Assembly (NCBI GenBank): GCA_013288145.1
Contig: JABDCJ010000030.1
Location: 1 to 32,966 of the forward strand
DNA: 32,966 nt
Origin: Nitrososphaerota archaeon
GTDB lineage: Archaea > Thermoproteota > Nitrososphaeria > Nitrososphaerales > CADDZS01
Direction: 5' to 3'
Below the pieces are notes generated by a model. The model did no database searches, had not been told where the DNA came from, and saw nothing but the letters and a program-made list of their open reading frames with translations. The position numbers and the translations under genes are program-made. Position 1 is the first letter of the stretch, and each line of letters begins with the position of its first letter. Shown here in pieces: positions 16,891 through 23,736 of the stretch.

Positions 16891-17110
16891 TGCGGTACTT
16901 CTAGGTTGAGGATGATTTAGGAGGAGATTTTATCTTTTTGATCTTCGCCCGAAAGCCCAATGCTGTCCACAGGCACGGATCTTCTCTATCCGCATTACTA
17001 CTGTGGTAGTAAAAAGGATTCTCCAAATTTGGCTATTTGATTAAGAGACTATCCCACAGAAACCTGAGACTTTTTTGCCAGAAACTGAGAGCTGAGCTTT
17101 CGAGATGGTT
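16891..17110. other. Intergenic region upstream of the glycosyltransferase-like gene
   Basis: Contains the minus-strand promoter region (an AAAGATAAAATC stretch about 40 bases before the ATG) and the inverted repeat at 16995-17012. No convincing gene is seen. Confidence 0.5.
16995..17012. repeat. Short perfect inverted repeat, possible operator
   Basis: TTACTAC and GTAGTAA flank a 4-base centre (TGTG). The 18-base site sits about 105 bases upstream of the glycosyltransferase-like start. It could bind a dimeric regulator or form a hairpin; no second copy was noticed. Confidence 0.3.
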
Positions 17111-17317
17111 TTACTTCGTTGTGCGTCCCAGCTCCAGCTCGAGTCCCCAAGGGAAGGATACTATTCGCAATTTGATTAGCCCTCTTGTAATTAGTTCTCT
17201 TATGTCGTCGACCCGGTCGGCAAATTCTGAGACTGGTACCAAATCTTTCCTTGAAGTGACTAGCAACAATAGGTCTTCCTGCGATCTGGTAAGGGAGTAC
17301 CTTTCGAGTGAATTCAT
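17111..17317 (-). CDS. Small winged-helix-like protein
   Basis: A 68-residue frame from the ATG at 17317 (also readable from a TTG at 17323). The translation looks like a compact winged-helix half: LERYSLTRSQEDLLLLVTSRKDLVPVSEFADRVDDIRELITRGLIKLRIVSFPWGLELEL, i.e. two helices, a helix ending in LITRGLIKL and a two-strand wing. Such small archaeal DNA-binding proteins are common, and the opposite-strand frame at 17037-17333 lacks protein-like character. No TATA box or ribosome binding site is evident. Treat as a probable gene. Confidence 0.45.
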   Translation of the reverse strand: MNSLERYSLTRSQEDLLLLVTSRKDLVPVSEFADRVDDIRELITRGLIKLRIVSFPWGLELELGRTTK

Positions 17318-17534
17318 TATCAAGAGTAAGTGACGTACCTTCCGGCGAATGAGGTTACTGCCGTCGTAGGTCGGTTATCTACGATAATTCAATGGGAAAG
17401 CTATGAGGCAATTTTCTCCTGCTGTCGGTTCTTCTTCCCTTCAGGATCGCTAGGATTAGTTTGAAAGTGAGTATTTTGTCAACAGAGAACGGCACAAAAC
17501 CAAGTGTAAAGGCTGTCAGTAGAATGATGGAGAA

Positions 17535-17885
17535 GTGAGAAAATTGGAAAACATTCGGATTGGTCGAAAGGCAGTAAGAGTCTATTTGGAGACGCGGAAA
17601 GTAGCAGTGAACTCGTTCAAAATGGAAAGAACGGATCTCTCAGTTTTAGGTCAGACAAAAATATCGAAGAGGATTGTGGTATTCGAAGATCGGTTGGACG
17701 AAAACCAAAAGGCGATGTTTGCCTATGCGCGGGATCTCGCAACGTCAGCCGGGTTGCCATTCGAAGTCGTTGATGTGGTAAAGCTGAATATTTTGCAAAA
17801 GTTGGCTATGATACTCTCCAGAAACTTTCTCGAGACTCCTGCGGTTGTTTTTCCGGAATCGGCCTTCCATTGCATCATGAAGTGA
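17535..17885 (+). CDS. Thioredoxin-fold-like protein lacking a CxxC
   Basis: A 116-residue protein from GTG 17535, which is preceded by GGAG; an in-frame ATG at 17622 would give 87 residues. From residue 44 the secondary-structure order is that of a thioredoxin fold: strand KRIVVFED, helix ENQKAMFAYARDLATSAG, strand FEVVDVV, helix NILQKLAMILSRNF, and ETPAVVFPES, where TPAVVF (101-106) matches the cis-Pro loop and next strand. The position of a redox CxxC after the first strand carries no Cys; the only Cys is near the C-terminus. It is therefore not a standard thioredoxin or glutaredoxin. The fold call is an inference. Confidence 0.45.
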   Translation: MRKLENIRIGRKAVRVYLETRKVAVNSFKMERTDLSVLGQTKISKRIVVFEDRLDENQKAMFAYARDLATSAGLPFEVVDVVKLNILQKLAMILSRNFLETPAVVFPESAFHCIMK

Positions 17886-18049
17886 TGAGCGTGCAACTCT
17901 GCAAAGGCCAAATGACATCCGATGAAAAAAAGTTGTTAGACTAAAGTTAGGGCGATATCGCTCATGTACCTATAGAAAACAATTGCAGTGTGCTTTTACC
18001 AAAAAGAAAACTTGACAATGAATACAGAATAATTTCACAAAAACATGCA

Positions 18050-18283
18050 ATGACGGTAGAACAATCTTCTAGTCGGAAATCTATTCCGGTCAATCCATTT
18101 ATTAAAGAAAATTTACGAAATCGCAAAGACTGCCAGCCGGAGCGGGGGATCGTATGGTATGCAGGGAGACCCTGTGGCGACCCAAACCGTTGGATGCATC
18201 AGATATTCTTGTGGATCAGTGAAACAAAGGTCCCTTTGACTGTCTCCGGTTGGCAGTTCTTTTATGTTACGCTCTGGGAATAG
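18050..18283 (+). CDS. Uncharacterised small ORF
   Basis: A 77-residue frame from the ATG at 18050 (open upstream to a GTG at 17990). It is basic, Trp- and aromatic-rich (GIVWYAGRPCGDPNRWMHQIFLWISE). No motif is recognised and there is no clear promoter or ribosome binding site. It may be a small protein, a remnant or chance; it is listed because this part of the window is otherwise empty. Confidence 0.25.
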   Translation: MTVEQSSSRKSIPVNPFIKENLRNRKDCQPERGIVWYAGRPCGDPNRWMHQIFLWISETKVPLTVSGWQFFYVTLWE

Positions 18284-18513
18284 CCCCTAGGAACGCTCCG
18301 TTTTAAGGATCTAGGACATGCCTATTTAATGCAAAGTGGTTTTTGCGCCTTAATGATGAACAAACTAGTCGCCAATTAGCATTCTTCATCTTTCGTCTTC
18401 AAATTAGAAGAATCCTAGGTTCTGTTAAATCTCCCGTGGAAACAGCTTTGAGCTTATCGCAGACCCAATTCTGAAACTCTATTGCGTCGATCTCGATCAT
18501 TTTCTTGATTTCT
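18284..18513. other. Short gap with a 33-codon minus-strand frame
   Basis: Apart from the small frame at 18399-18500 I see only AT-rich sequence and no RNA gene. Confidence 0.4.
18399..18500 (-). pseudogene. Tiny ORF resembling part of a nuclease/methylase-associated domain
   Basis: A 33-codon frame from ATG 18500 that begins IEIDAIEFQNWVCDKL. The EFQxWVxDxL pattern is seen at the start of Mrr-like restriction-endonuclease domains, including those fused to site-specific DNA methyltransferases. The frame stops shortly after, so it would be a fragment. It starts 14 bases after the stop of the F420-type oxidoreductase gene on the same strand, so it might alternatively be a small downstream gene. 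The assignment is weak. Confidence 0.22.
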
Positions 18514-18990
18514 TTAACCGAACGTGGCCGGAAAGATCTCGAATGCAGGATGACGCAGAGCCTCCCTCATGAAATCTTCGTCCGTAGAATTTGGGCCCAG
18601 CTGATATCCCATGGAGAGAGCCGAACGCATCATTCTGGATTGGAGGTAGTGCCCTAAAACAGATTTGAATATGGGCAACGCTTGCTCTGGAGAAAGTTGT
18701 TTTGCTGTAACAGCGTAACGGTGGCTCCCCTTTCCCACTTTCGCAGTTCCTGCGGACCTCAAGTTCTTTACCCAATTGACATCGCCAAACGTACCGAGCA
18801 GGAAGCTGCGATCGTCCATTTTCATCAACGCGACCGGAGTAGTTCGCAGTTTGCCACTTTTTCTCCCCTGGCCTGTAAGAAGAGTAGCGGGCCCCATGGG
18901 AATGCCCAGTCTTAGAATCCCCTTGATCAGGGGATTCATGACCGGGACAAACCGCGGTACTTTCAAAGGATGTGAAATTTCGCGGTTCAA
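18514..18990 (-). CDS. F420/deazaflavin-dependent nitroreductase-family protein (DDN-like)
   Basis: A 158-residue protein of the split-barrel DDN family, whose members use cofactor F420 (some bind other flavins or fatty acids). The family core is at residues 39-55 (TGQGRKSGKLRTTPVAL), followed by LLGTFGDVNWVKNLRSAG (65-81), which corresponds to the conserved Gly-x-x-x-x-Pro/Val-x-W-xx-NL segment of these enzymes. Its physiological substrate is unknown; family members reduce quinones and nitro compounds or protect from oxidative stress. The start is TTG at 18990, eight bases after the stop of the ester-cyclase-like gene, so the two form an operon. Confidence 0.87.
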   Translation of the reverse strand: MNREISHPLKVPRFVPVMNPLIKGILRLGIPMGPATLLTGQGRKSGKLRTTPVALMKMDDRSFLLGTFGDVNWVKNLRSAGTAKVGKGSHRYAVTAKQLSPEQALPIFKSVLGHYLQSRMMRSALSMGYQLGPNSTDEDFMREALRHPAFEIFPATFG

Positions 18991-18998
18991 CTGTGTCT

Positions 18999-19445
18999 CT
19001 ACTCGATTTTTGGCATCAGAGAAGGGGAAAGCTGTCTCAGGATGCTCCCGGTGTCCGAGATTCTCAAATGTTCCACGATCTTTCCATCGCGGACGCGATC
19101 TACGTGGACGACCATGACGTTAACTTTCTTTCCGGTCGGTGGAATTCCCTGAAAGGTTCCGGTGTGGGTGCCCTGAAATGTGCCGATAGTGACCACCTTG
19201 TCTCTTTCCACGATTGTTTGTTCGTTGACGTAGCGACCATCGCCGAAAGCGCCCGTAAACTGTTCCAGGGATTTCACGAAGCTATCTTGATCGAAGGTGA
19301 CTCCCGGGGCACGTCCCGCAAAGTCCTTTGCCACGAGATCGCCTCGAACCTTGGTCGTGGCTTCTTCGTAAAAACCCTCGATGAGCTCGGCGTTGAACTT
19401 CTCTACACTGTTTCTTCCATTCTGTTCAATTACATTGAATTGCAT
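18999..19445 (-). CDS. SnoaL-like ester cyclase family protein
   Basis: A 148-residue protein from ATG 19445 (open to a TTG at 19499). It has the NTF2/SnoaL ester-cyclase pattern: FNAELIEGFYEEATTKVRGDLVAKDF at the start, PGVTFDQDSFVKSLEQFTGAFGDGRYVNEQTIVERDKVVTIGTFQGTHTGTFQGIPPTGKKVNV (the highly typical ThrGly-Thr-Phe-x-Gly-x-x-Pro-x-Gly-Lys segment) and DGKIVEHLRISDTGSILRQL. Members are annotated as predicted polyketide or ester cyclases, with unknown true substrates. The upstream start would add 18 residues without family similarity. It is the first gene of a two-gene unit with the DDN-like gene and divergent from the tandem Lrp-like regulator, which may control it. Confidence 0.85.
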   Translation of the reverse strand: MQFNVIEQNGRNSVEKFNAELIEGFYEEATTKVRGDLVAKDFAGRAPGVTFDQDSFVKSLEQFTGAFGDGRYVNEQTIVERDKVVTIGTFQGTHTGTFQGIPPTGKKVNVMVVHVDRVRDGKIVEHLRISDTGSILRQLSPSLMPKIE

Positions 19446-19545
19446 GAAGTATCGAAACGAGAGAGTCGCTAATAGGAGCTCGTTAGGGGTTGCCTTCAAT
19501 TTAGGGAAATCTTAATCCCATGAGCTTAACGAGGAATCTTGCGAA

Positions 19546-20400
19546 ATGGACGAAACCGACTTTCGAATCCTGGCGGCGTTGTACAACAACGGCAGACAGA
19601 GCTACTCTGTGCTAAGTCGCAGTGTCTCACTGTCCATTCCTTCAGTTCGGGATCGCATTGAAAAGCTGAAAGATCAGGGCATATTGTCAGGCTTCGTACT
19701 AAACTTAGATCCGGGCATCTTTGGTCGGACCGAGGTGCTTCTTTTCTTCAATGGCGACTGGAGCAGAAAGGATGCAGAGAAAATTCTGAAAGTGCCAGGT
19801 GTGGTTCGGGTGGCACTTAAGATCGGTGGCGGGATGAGTATTCAGCTCTGGGCACGGGATCCCCAGGACGAGGCAATACAAATCGAGTCAACGCTTGGAG
19901 TTTCCTCTTCATGGCGAGTTTCGCGGGACCGTAAGGAGAGAGGGTCTGTGTCTTTGATGGAGTTCCAGCTGATAGAGGCACTCGTCAACGAACCCAAAAG
20001 ATCACTCGATAACTTGATTCGAGTTACAGGACTCAGTCCTAAGACAATCCGCAAGCATCTAGGATCTCTAACAGATCGGGAGATCATCTCCGTTAGACCA
20101 AAGCTGGGTGCTCTGACCGGTTCCGGCGAACTCGTCTTTCAGCTTCTCGTTTTTGGGAATGTTGGAATGGATGAGATCCGATCAATAATCAGTGATTCAG
20201 TGCTTATCGTCAATCAGCCTCCCGCAAAGTATCTTCTCTGCCGGGGAAGCGACCTAAATGACGTGACCTCAAAGACCGGAGCCATTCAAAGATTGCCCGG
20301 AGTGAAATCGGTAGAGATTACGTTGAACCGAGAGTTGCTGTACAATTTGGATTTCATTCACAAGCTGGTTCAAGAAGAAATCGCAAAACGAATGCGTTAA
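19546..20400 (+). CDS. Lrp/AsnC-like regulator with two helix-turn-helix domains in one chain
   Basis: A 284-residue protein built as two consecutive Lrp-like halves. Half one: MDETDFRILAALYNNGRQSYSVLSRSVSLSIPSVRDRIEKLKDQGILSGF (helix-turn-helix about 16-40) and an alpha/beta part to about 125. Half two: MEFQLIEALVNEPKRSLDNLIRVTGLSPKTIRKHLGSLTDREII (about 138-181) and a second alpha/beta part to about 272. A single chain thus carries what two Lrp subunits would. ATG 19546 has GAGGA 10 bases upstream, an unusual strong site for this window. It is divergent from the ester-cyclase/DDN unit with about 100 bases between start codons, suggesting local control. Confidence 0.85.
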   Translation: MDETDFRILAALYNNGRQSYSVLSRSVSLSIPSVRDRIEKLKDQGILSGFVLNLDPGIFGRTEVLLFFNGDWSRKDAEKILKVPGVVRVALKIGGGMSIQLWARDPQDEAIQIESTLGVSSSWRVSRDRKERGSVSLMEFQLIEALVNEPKRSLDNLIRVTGLSPKTIRKHLGSLTDREIISVRPKLGALTGSGELVFQLLVFGNVGMDEIRSIISDSVLIVNQPPAKYLLCRGSDLNDVTSKTGAIQRLPGVKSVEITLNRELLYNLDFIHKLVQEEIAKRMR

Positions 20401-20436
20401 TGTGATGGCCCGTGAGCCAGCTGCGGCGCAGGAAGA

Positions 20437-20556
20437 CTCGAATTTTCGAAAGACGGGTCGATACAAATCTACCGAATCAACGGGAAATTGGTTTGGGACT
20501 TCTAGACAATCGCCACAATAGATGTTATTCGACTGAAAGCAAAGCGAGGCTGCCAT
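20437..20556 (-). pseudogene. Remnant of a site-specific DNA methyltransferase
   Basis: Read on the minus strand, residues beginning NNIYCGDCLEV followed by NQFPVDSVDLYRPVF correspond closely to the N-terminal motif region of N6-adenine/N4-cytosine methyltransferases (NxIYxGDCLEVLxxFPDxSVDLIYxDPPF). The catalytic DPPF has decayed to a Tyr-Arg-Pro-Val-Phe and a residue pair before it is missing, and the frame then degenerates and runs into the opposite end of the Lrp-like gene. Only about 40 residues are left, so the gene is broken. It hints at a lost restriction-modification system. Recognition is from the motif, not from a search. Confidence 0.55.
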
Positions 20557-20614
20557 TGAAGGGTTCTGCGATAAATGCTACGATTTTGATCGGATAATCC
20601 GCCAGTTTGAAACT

Positions 20615-21331
20615 TCAGAATAAGTTCTGATCCCAGAATCGTCTTTCATGTTTAGTCGCTTCGTAGAATTTGTCCAGGACCTTCTTTTCATGTTTTCTGG
20701 ACGCGTTCACCGTCCCTCTCGACAGTATCTGCAGCGTGTTCTGGGCAGACTCTGTGAATACTCGCCGCTGATAGAGGTTGAATGAAATGTATGATTCCGG
20801 TACATTGTAGTATTTTTTGAGTGCAATACGAATTTTCTTTCCGATGGTTCGATAGCTGAAATTGCACGGATAAATTGCAGCCACGATTTCTGCAGGCGAG
20901 CATTTAGAGCAAGTGTCGAAAAGAAAATCTGTATAGGCGACTGTCCCAGGTAATGTGGGCAATTTTTTAATTGTGGAATTCCTGATTCCAAAACGGGTCA
21001 TGAGTTTCCACACTCTTGGAAACTCGACGTCCAAGGTAATTTTGAGGTGTACGCCGAATACCTTCATTGCGAATAGATCCTCTGACCGCGCGGTCGCCAT
21101 CGCCATCGCACGGGCGAGCCCGCCGAGATAGTGGTAATCCTGAACCAGGTACCCAGCGAAATTTTTCCTCGGTAGCCGGCCGTCAAAAAGGTCTAGCAAA
21201 AATGGACTGTTGAAGAGCTCCTTCTCCCAGACCTTCTCGCTGAGCTTTTCCAGCCTTGCTAGATAGTCCTCCTCAGGAGCTCCCGAACTACTCTGTGTTT
21301 CTTGCAAGCTTTTCTGCAAATTGTCTCTCAA
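20615..21331 (-). CDS. TenA/thiaminase-II family protein (complete catalytic set)
   Basis: A 238-residue all-helical protein of the TenA/THI-4/PqqC family. The residues used by TenA to hydrolyse aminopyrimidines of thiamine are present: D65 and Y68 (QDYHYL), C156 and Y160 (PCNFSY) and E229 (HERRFW). Real TenA enzymes salvage the pyrimidine moiety of degraded thiamine. The start is TTG at 21331; the first 20 residues are polar and outside the family, so a later start is possible. It is divergent from the family-5 solute-binding gene (about 100 bases apart). The only other thiamine-related gene seen is a second TenA homologue at 23737. A role as an amidase of a different substrate is possible. 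Confidence 0.82.
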   Translation of the reverse strand: MRDNLQKSLQETQSSSGAPEEDYLARLEKLSEKVWEKELFNSPFLLDLFDGRLPRKNFAGYLVQDYHYLGGLARAMAMATARSEDLFAMKVFGVHLKITLDVEFPRVWKLMTRFGIRNSTIKKLPTLPGTVAYTDFLFDTCSKCSPAEIVAAIYPCNFSYRTIGKKIRIALKKYYNVPESYISFNLYQRRVFTESAQNTLQILSRGTVNASRKHEKKVLDKFYEATKHERRFWDQNLF

Positions 21332-21388
21332 CTTGAATAAGGCAGCCGGATCAGATTACACGCTACTTTCGCATGAAACCTATAGAAT

Positions 21389-21398
21389 TTTAATATAT
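21389..21398 (+). promoter_or_regulatory. TATA-like box before the solute-binding protein gene
   Basis: TTTAATATAT lies 37 bases before the first possible start (TTG 21435). It sits between divergent genes, but its orientation and spacing best fit the plus-strand gene. Confidence 0.4.
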
Positions 21399-21434
21399 GC
21401 GGATTTGCGAGTGCGGGTTTAAGGGTATATCACT

Positions 21435-23477
21435 TTGTTGAAGAAACAAATGAGTGAGACTGGCGGCATTCAGAGAATCGTTCTTGCGGTCATTGTAATT
21501 ATTATAATAGTCATCGGGGCCGCAGCTTTGGTTTTGAGCCGCGGGACTACTTCAACAAGTACAACGACGAGTTCTTCGCAAAGTTCATCGAGTAGCACTA
21601 GCTCTTCAATCACGAGTAGCAGTTCTGCCCCGACAAGCAGCTCTTCGTCGTCCTCCTCACAGAGCAGCTCGTCTTCCTCGACGAGTACATCAACCACCTC
21701 GAATCAGGTAACAAGTAGCTCGACTTCATCGACGTCGTCTACCGCAACTCAAAATCACACACTCACCGTAGAAGACTCTGCCTGGCCAAATGTGGGCGTG
21801 TCTACAATAAACGCGTATGGGAATTATCCGGTCTGGACAGAAGGTTCAGTCTACCAGACGCTGGTTAACTTCAACTTGAACTCCGAGCAGCGCCAGGGAA
21901 TATTTCAGATCGTTCCGGATCTTGCAACGAACTGGACAGTGTCCGCAAACGCAGAGACGTACACGTTCCATCTCAGACAGGGTGTCACTTTTTCAAATGG
22001 CGATCCTTTCAATGCGTACGTTGTCTGGACGAACTTTTACCTCTACTATAATGAAGTCGGTAATTCAACGACATTCTGGTCTTATATTCCGCTCTTTAAT
22101 TTTAGTTCGGTAGTTTTCGGTCCCGCAACACAGAATTTGATCAACAAGAGCGGACTTGCCTCTCCGTCCTCTCAACTTTTGTCGATGATGTCGAATTCGA
22201 GCTGGCCAGTATACGTCAACGGATCAAGTACAATCGTATTCCGGTTGATTGGTCCTTACGCTTTCTTTTTGAATTCGTTTTCGGACTTTTCAATGCAAAC
22301 GGATCCAATGTTCCTCCTTGCGCACGGTGGACCTGGGACTTCTACCTCGCCGAATACTCTGTTCCAGACGCTCGCACTCCCTGGAACCGGTCCGTATGAA
22401 GTAACCAACGTCGTTACAAACGCCTACATAGAATACCAGCAATATCAAAATTATTGGGGCAAGAACCTTTCATCTTCTGACGTCGCAGCAAATCCAATAA
22501 TTGATCCTGGTCACTTTTCAACTGTCATAGTCAAGTACACGCCGGACGACACTTCACGCTATATCGATCTCCTCAACGGCGCGTCGCAGATATCCGTTGT
22601 CTCGGGTTCAAATCTTCAAGGGGCTGAAAGAAATCAGCAGCTAAAGGCTCTTGCTTTCAACTCCTCTTCGCAGGTGTATATGGGCATGAACACGAAAGTC
22701 TTCCCGACAAATATCACCGATGTCAGGCTTGCCATAGTACACGGGATTAACTATACTCAGGTCATTGACCATGCAATTTACGGCCAGGGTATCCGCTACA
22801 TGGGGCCGAATACTCCCATCTATGGAAAGTTTTACGACCCCGGGAATTTCGCTCCCTACGAATATAACGTGACAGAAGCCGCGGCTTTTCTCAAGGCAGC
22901 GGGCTTTGCCAACGGCTCGGGACTGCCTGCTCTAACTCTGGTGACTGATTCGTTTGGGTCGAGCTGGGAAGAACCTGCAGCCGAGGTTATCCAAGCAAAC
23001 CTGGCCGTGATCGGGATAACGGTGAATATCCAGGTCATGCAAACCTTAGCATTTGAGAGCAACATCGACGCAGTGAGCTACAACGGCTCGCTTGCAAATC
23101 CGAGTGGTCATCCTGCATTAACATTCGATACTTATGCGGGTTACGCGCCGGACTTCATCTCGCCTGCAGATTTCTTCACGTCGTTTGTTTCGCAGTATTC
23201 AATTTACTCGAACTATGCAATATACGATGACCCTGCTGTCGACACTGCGATCAATCTCGTGACCCAGACAACAAACCAGACGCAGCTCCTGCAGGCATTT
23301 ACGGTAGCACAGCAGCATGTCTACAACGCCGCGCCGTATGCGTGGCTATTTGTCGCGCAGCTTCCGCTGATTGACGGGACGGATGTCTACAATACCAAAG
23401 TCGTGAGCAACTTCTACATGGATCCCAATCTGTTCGGGGTAAGCGACATTCCGGTAATAAACACGGTGTCGCCCTAA
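21435..23477 (+). CDS. ABC-type solute-binding protein, family 5, with membrane anchor
   Basis: A 680-residue extracytoplasmic binding protein of the oligopeptide/nickel type (SBP_bac_5). Residues 14-35 form a single N-terminal anchor, followed by a Ser/Thr-rich linker (37-106), probably glycosylated, and then the family domain: SVYQTLVNFNL, ATNWTVSANAETYTFHLRQGVTFSNGDPFNAYVVWTNF, IVFRLIGPYAFFLNSFSDF, TGPYEV, DVRLAIVHGINYTQVID and TLVTDSFGSSWEEPAAEVIQANLAVIGITVNIQ. It has no lipobox. The linker is Ser-codon rich, which biases the local composition. Start is one of TTG 21435, TTG 21438 or ATG 21450; all give the same mature part. No ABC permease or ATPase gene is adjacent. Confidence 0.94.
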   Translation: MLKKQMSETGGIQRIVLAVIVIIIIVIGAAALVLSRGTTSTSTTTSSSQSSSSSTSSSITSSSSAPTSSSSSSSSQSSSSSSTSTSTTSNQVTSSSTSSTSSTATQNHTLTVEDSAWPNVGVSTINAYGNYPVWTEGSVYQTLVNFNLNSEQRQGIFQIVPDLATNWTVSANAETYTFHLRQGVTFSNGDPFNAYVVWTNFYLYYNEVGNSTTFWSYIPLFNFSSVVFGPATQNLINKSGLASPSSQLLSMMSNSSWPVYVNGSSTIVFRLIGPYAFFLNSFSDFSMQTDPMFLLAHGGPGTSTSPNTLFQTLALPGTGPYEVTNVVTNAYIEYQQYQNYWGKNLSSSDVAANPIIDPGHFSTVIVKYTPDDTSRYIDLLNGASQISVVSGSNLQGAERNQQLKALAFNSSSQVYMGMNTKVFPTNITDVRLAIVHGINYTQVIDHAIYGQGIRYMGPNTPIYGKFYDPGNFAPYEYNVTEAAAFLKAAGFANGSGLPALTLVTDSFGSSWEEPAAEVIQANLAVIGITVNIQVMQTLAFESNIDAVSYNGSLANPSGHPALTFDTYAGYAPDFISPADFFTSFVSQYSIYSNYAIYDDPAVDTAINLVTQTTNQTQLLQAFTVAQQHVYNAAPYAWLFVAQLPLIDGTDVYNTKVVSNFYMDPNLFGVSDIPVINTVSP

Positions 23478-23736
23478 AAGTTTCCAGCGAAGAATTCTTT
23501 GGAACCGGCGAGACGACGCCAGTTCTCCCATCGTCGCGTAGAGGGGGGATCTCAGAAATCAGCTGGATATCTTGAGCAAATCGCTTAAGCAAACTTCTGA
23601 GAAGGATATTGTGAATGCAGTCGGAGATCTCGCAAGGAAAGATGGAACTAAAGCCACGAGATAGTAATGAAGCGGCTCTATGGTCCGAGTTCATCATTAC
23701 AAGATTTAAAAGACAAAATCGTAATCGCCTACGTCA
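23478..23736. other. Gap between solute-binding and TenA-like genes
   Basis: This 259-base region has a perfect 8-base inverted repeat TCTCAGAA (23550-23557) and TTCTGAGA (23595-23602) around 37 bases, and a 40-codon open frame on the plus strand at 23542-23664 without ATG. The latter has an amphipathic, charged translation and could be a remnant. The promoter of the next gene occupies the right end. Confidence 0.4.
23704..23711 (+). promoter_or_regulatory. TATA-like box before the second TenA-like gene
   Basis: ATTTAAAA lies 26-33 bases before the ATG at 23737, the ideal spacing for a leaderless archaeal gene. Confidence 0.55.

Noticed and set aside
17037..17333. 98-codon plus-strand frame
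   Set aside because: Opposite to a more protein-like winged-helix frame; Ser-rich low-complexity translation and no start signals.
20412..20597. 61-codon plus-strand frame after the Lrp-like gene
   Set aside because: Antisense to the methyltransferase remnant, no recognisable features or promoter.
21470..21697. Acidic 75-codon minus-strand frame
   Set aside because: It is the antisense of the Ser/Thr linker of the solute-binding protein; repeated Glu/Leu/Val comes from Ser codons on the other strand.
21581..21760. Serine-codon repeats as CRISPR or satellite array
   Set aside because: The repetition is in frame, irregular and encodes the Ser/Thr linker; there are no regular spacers.
23542..23664. 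40-codon plus-strand frame with helix-like translation
   Set aside because: No usual start codon and too short to tell from chance; kept only as a note in the gap entry.
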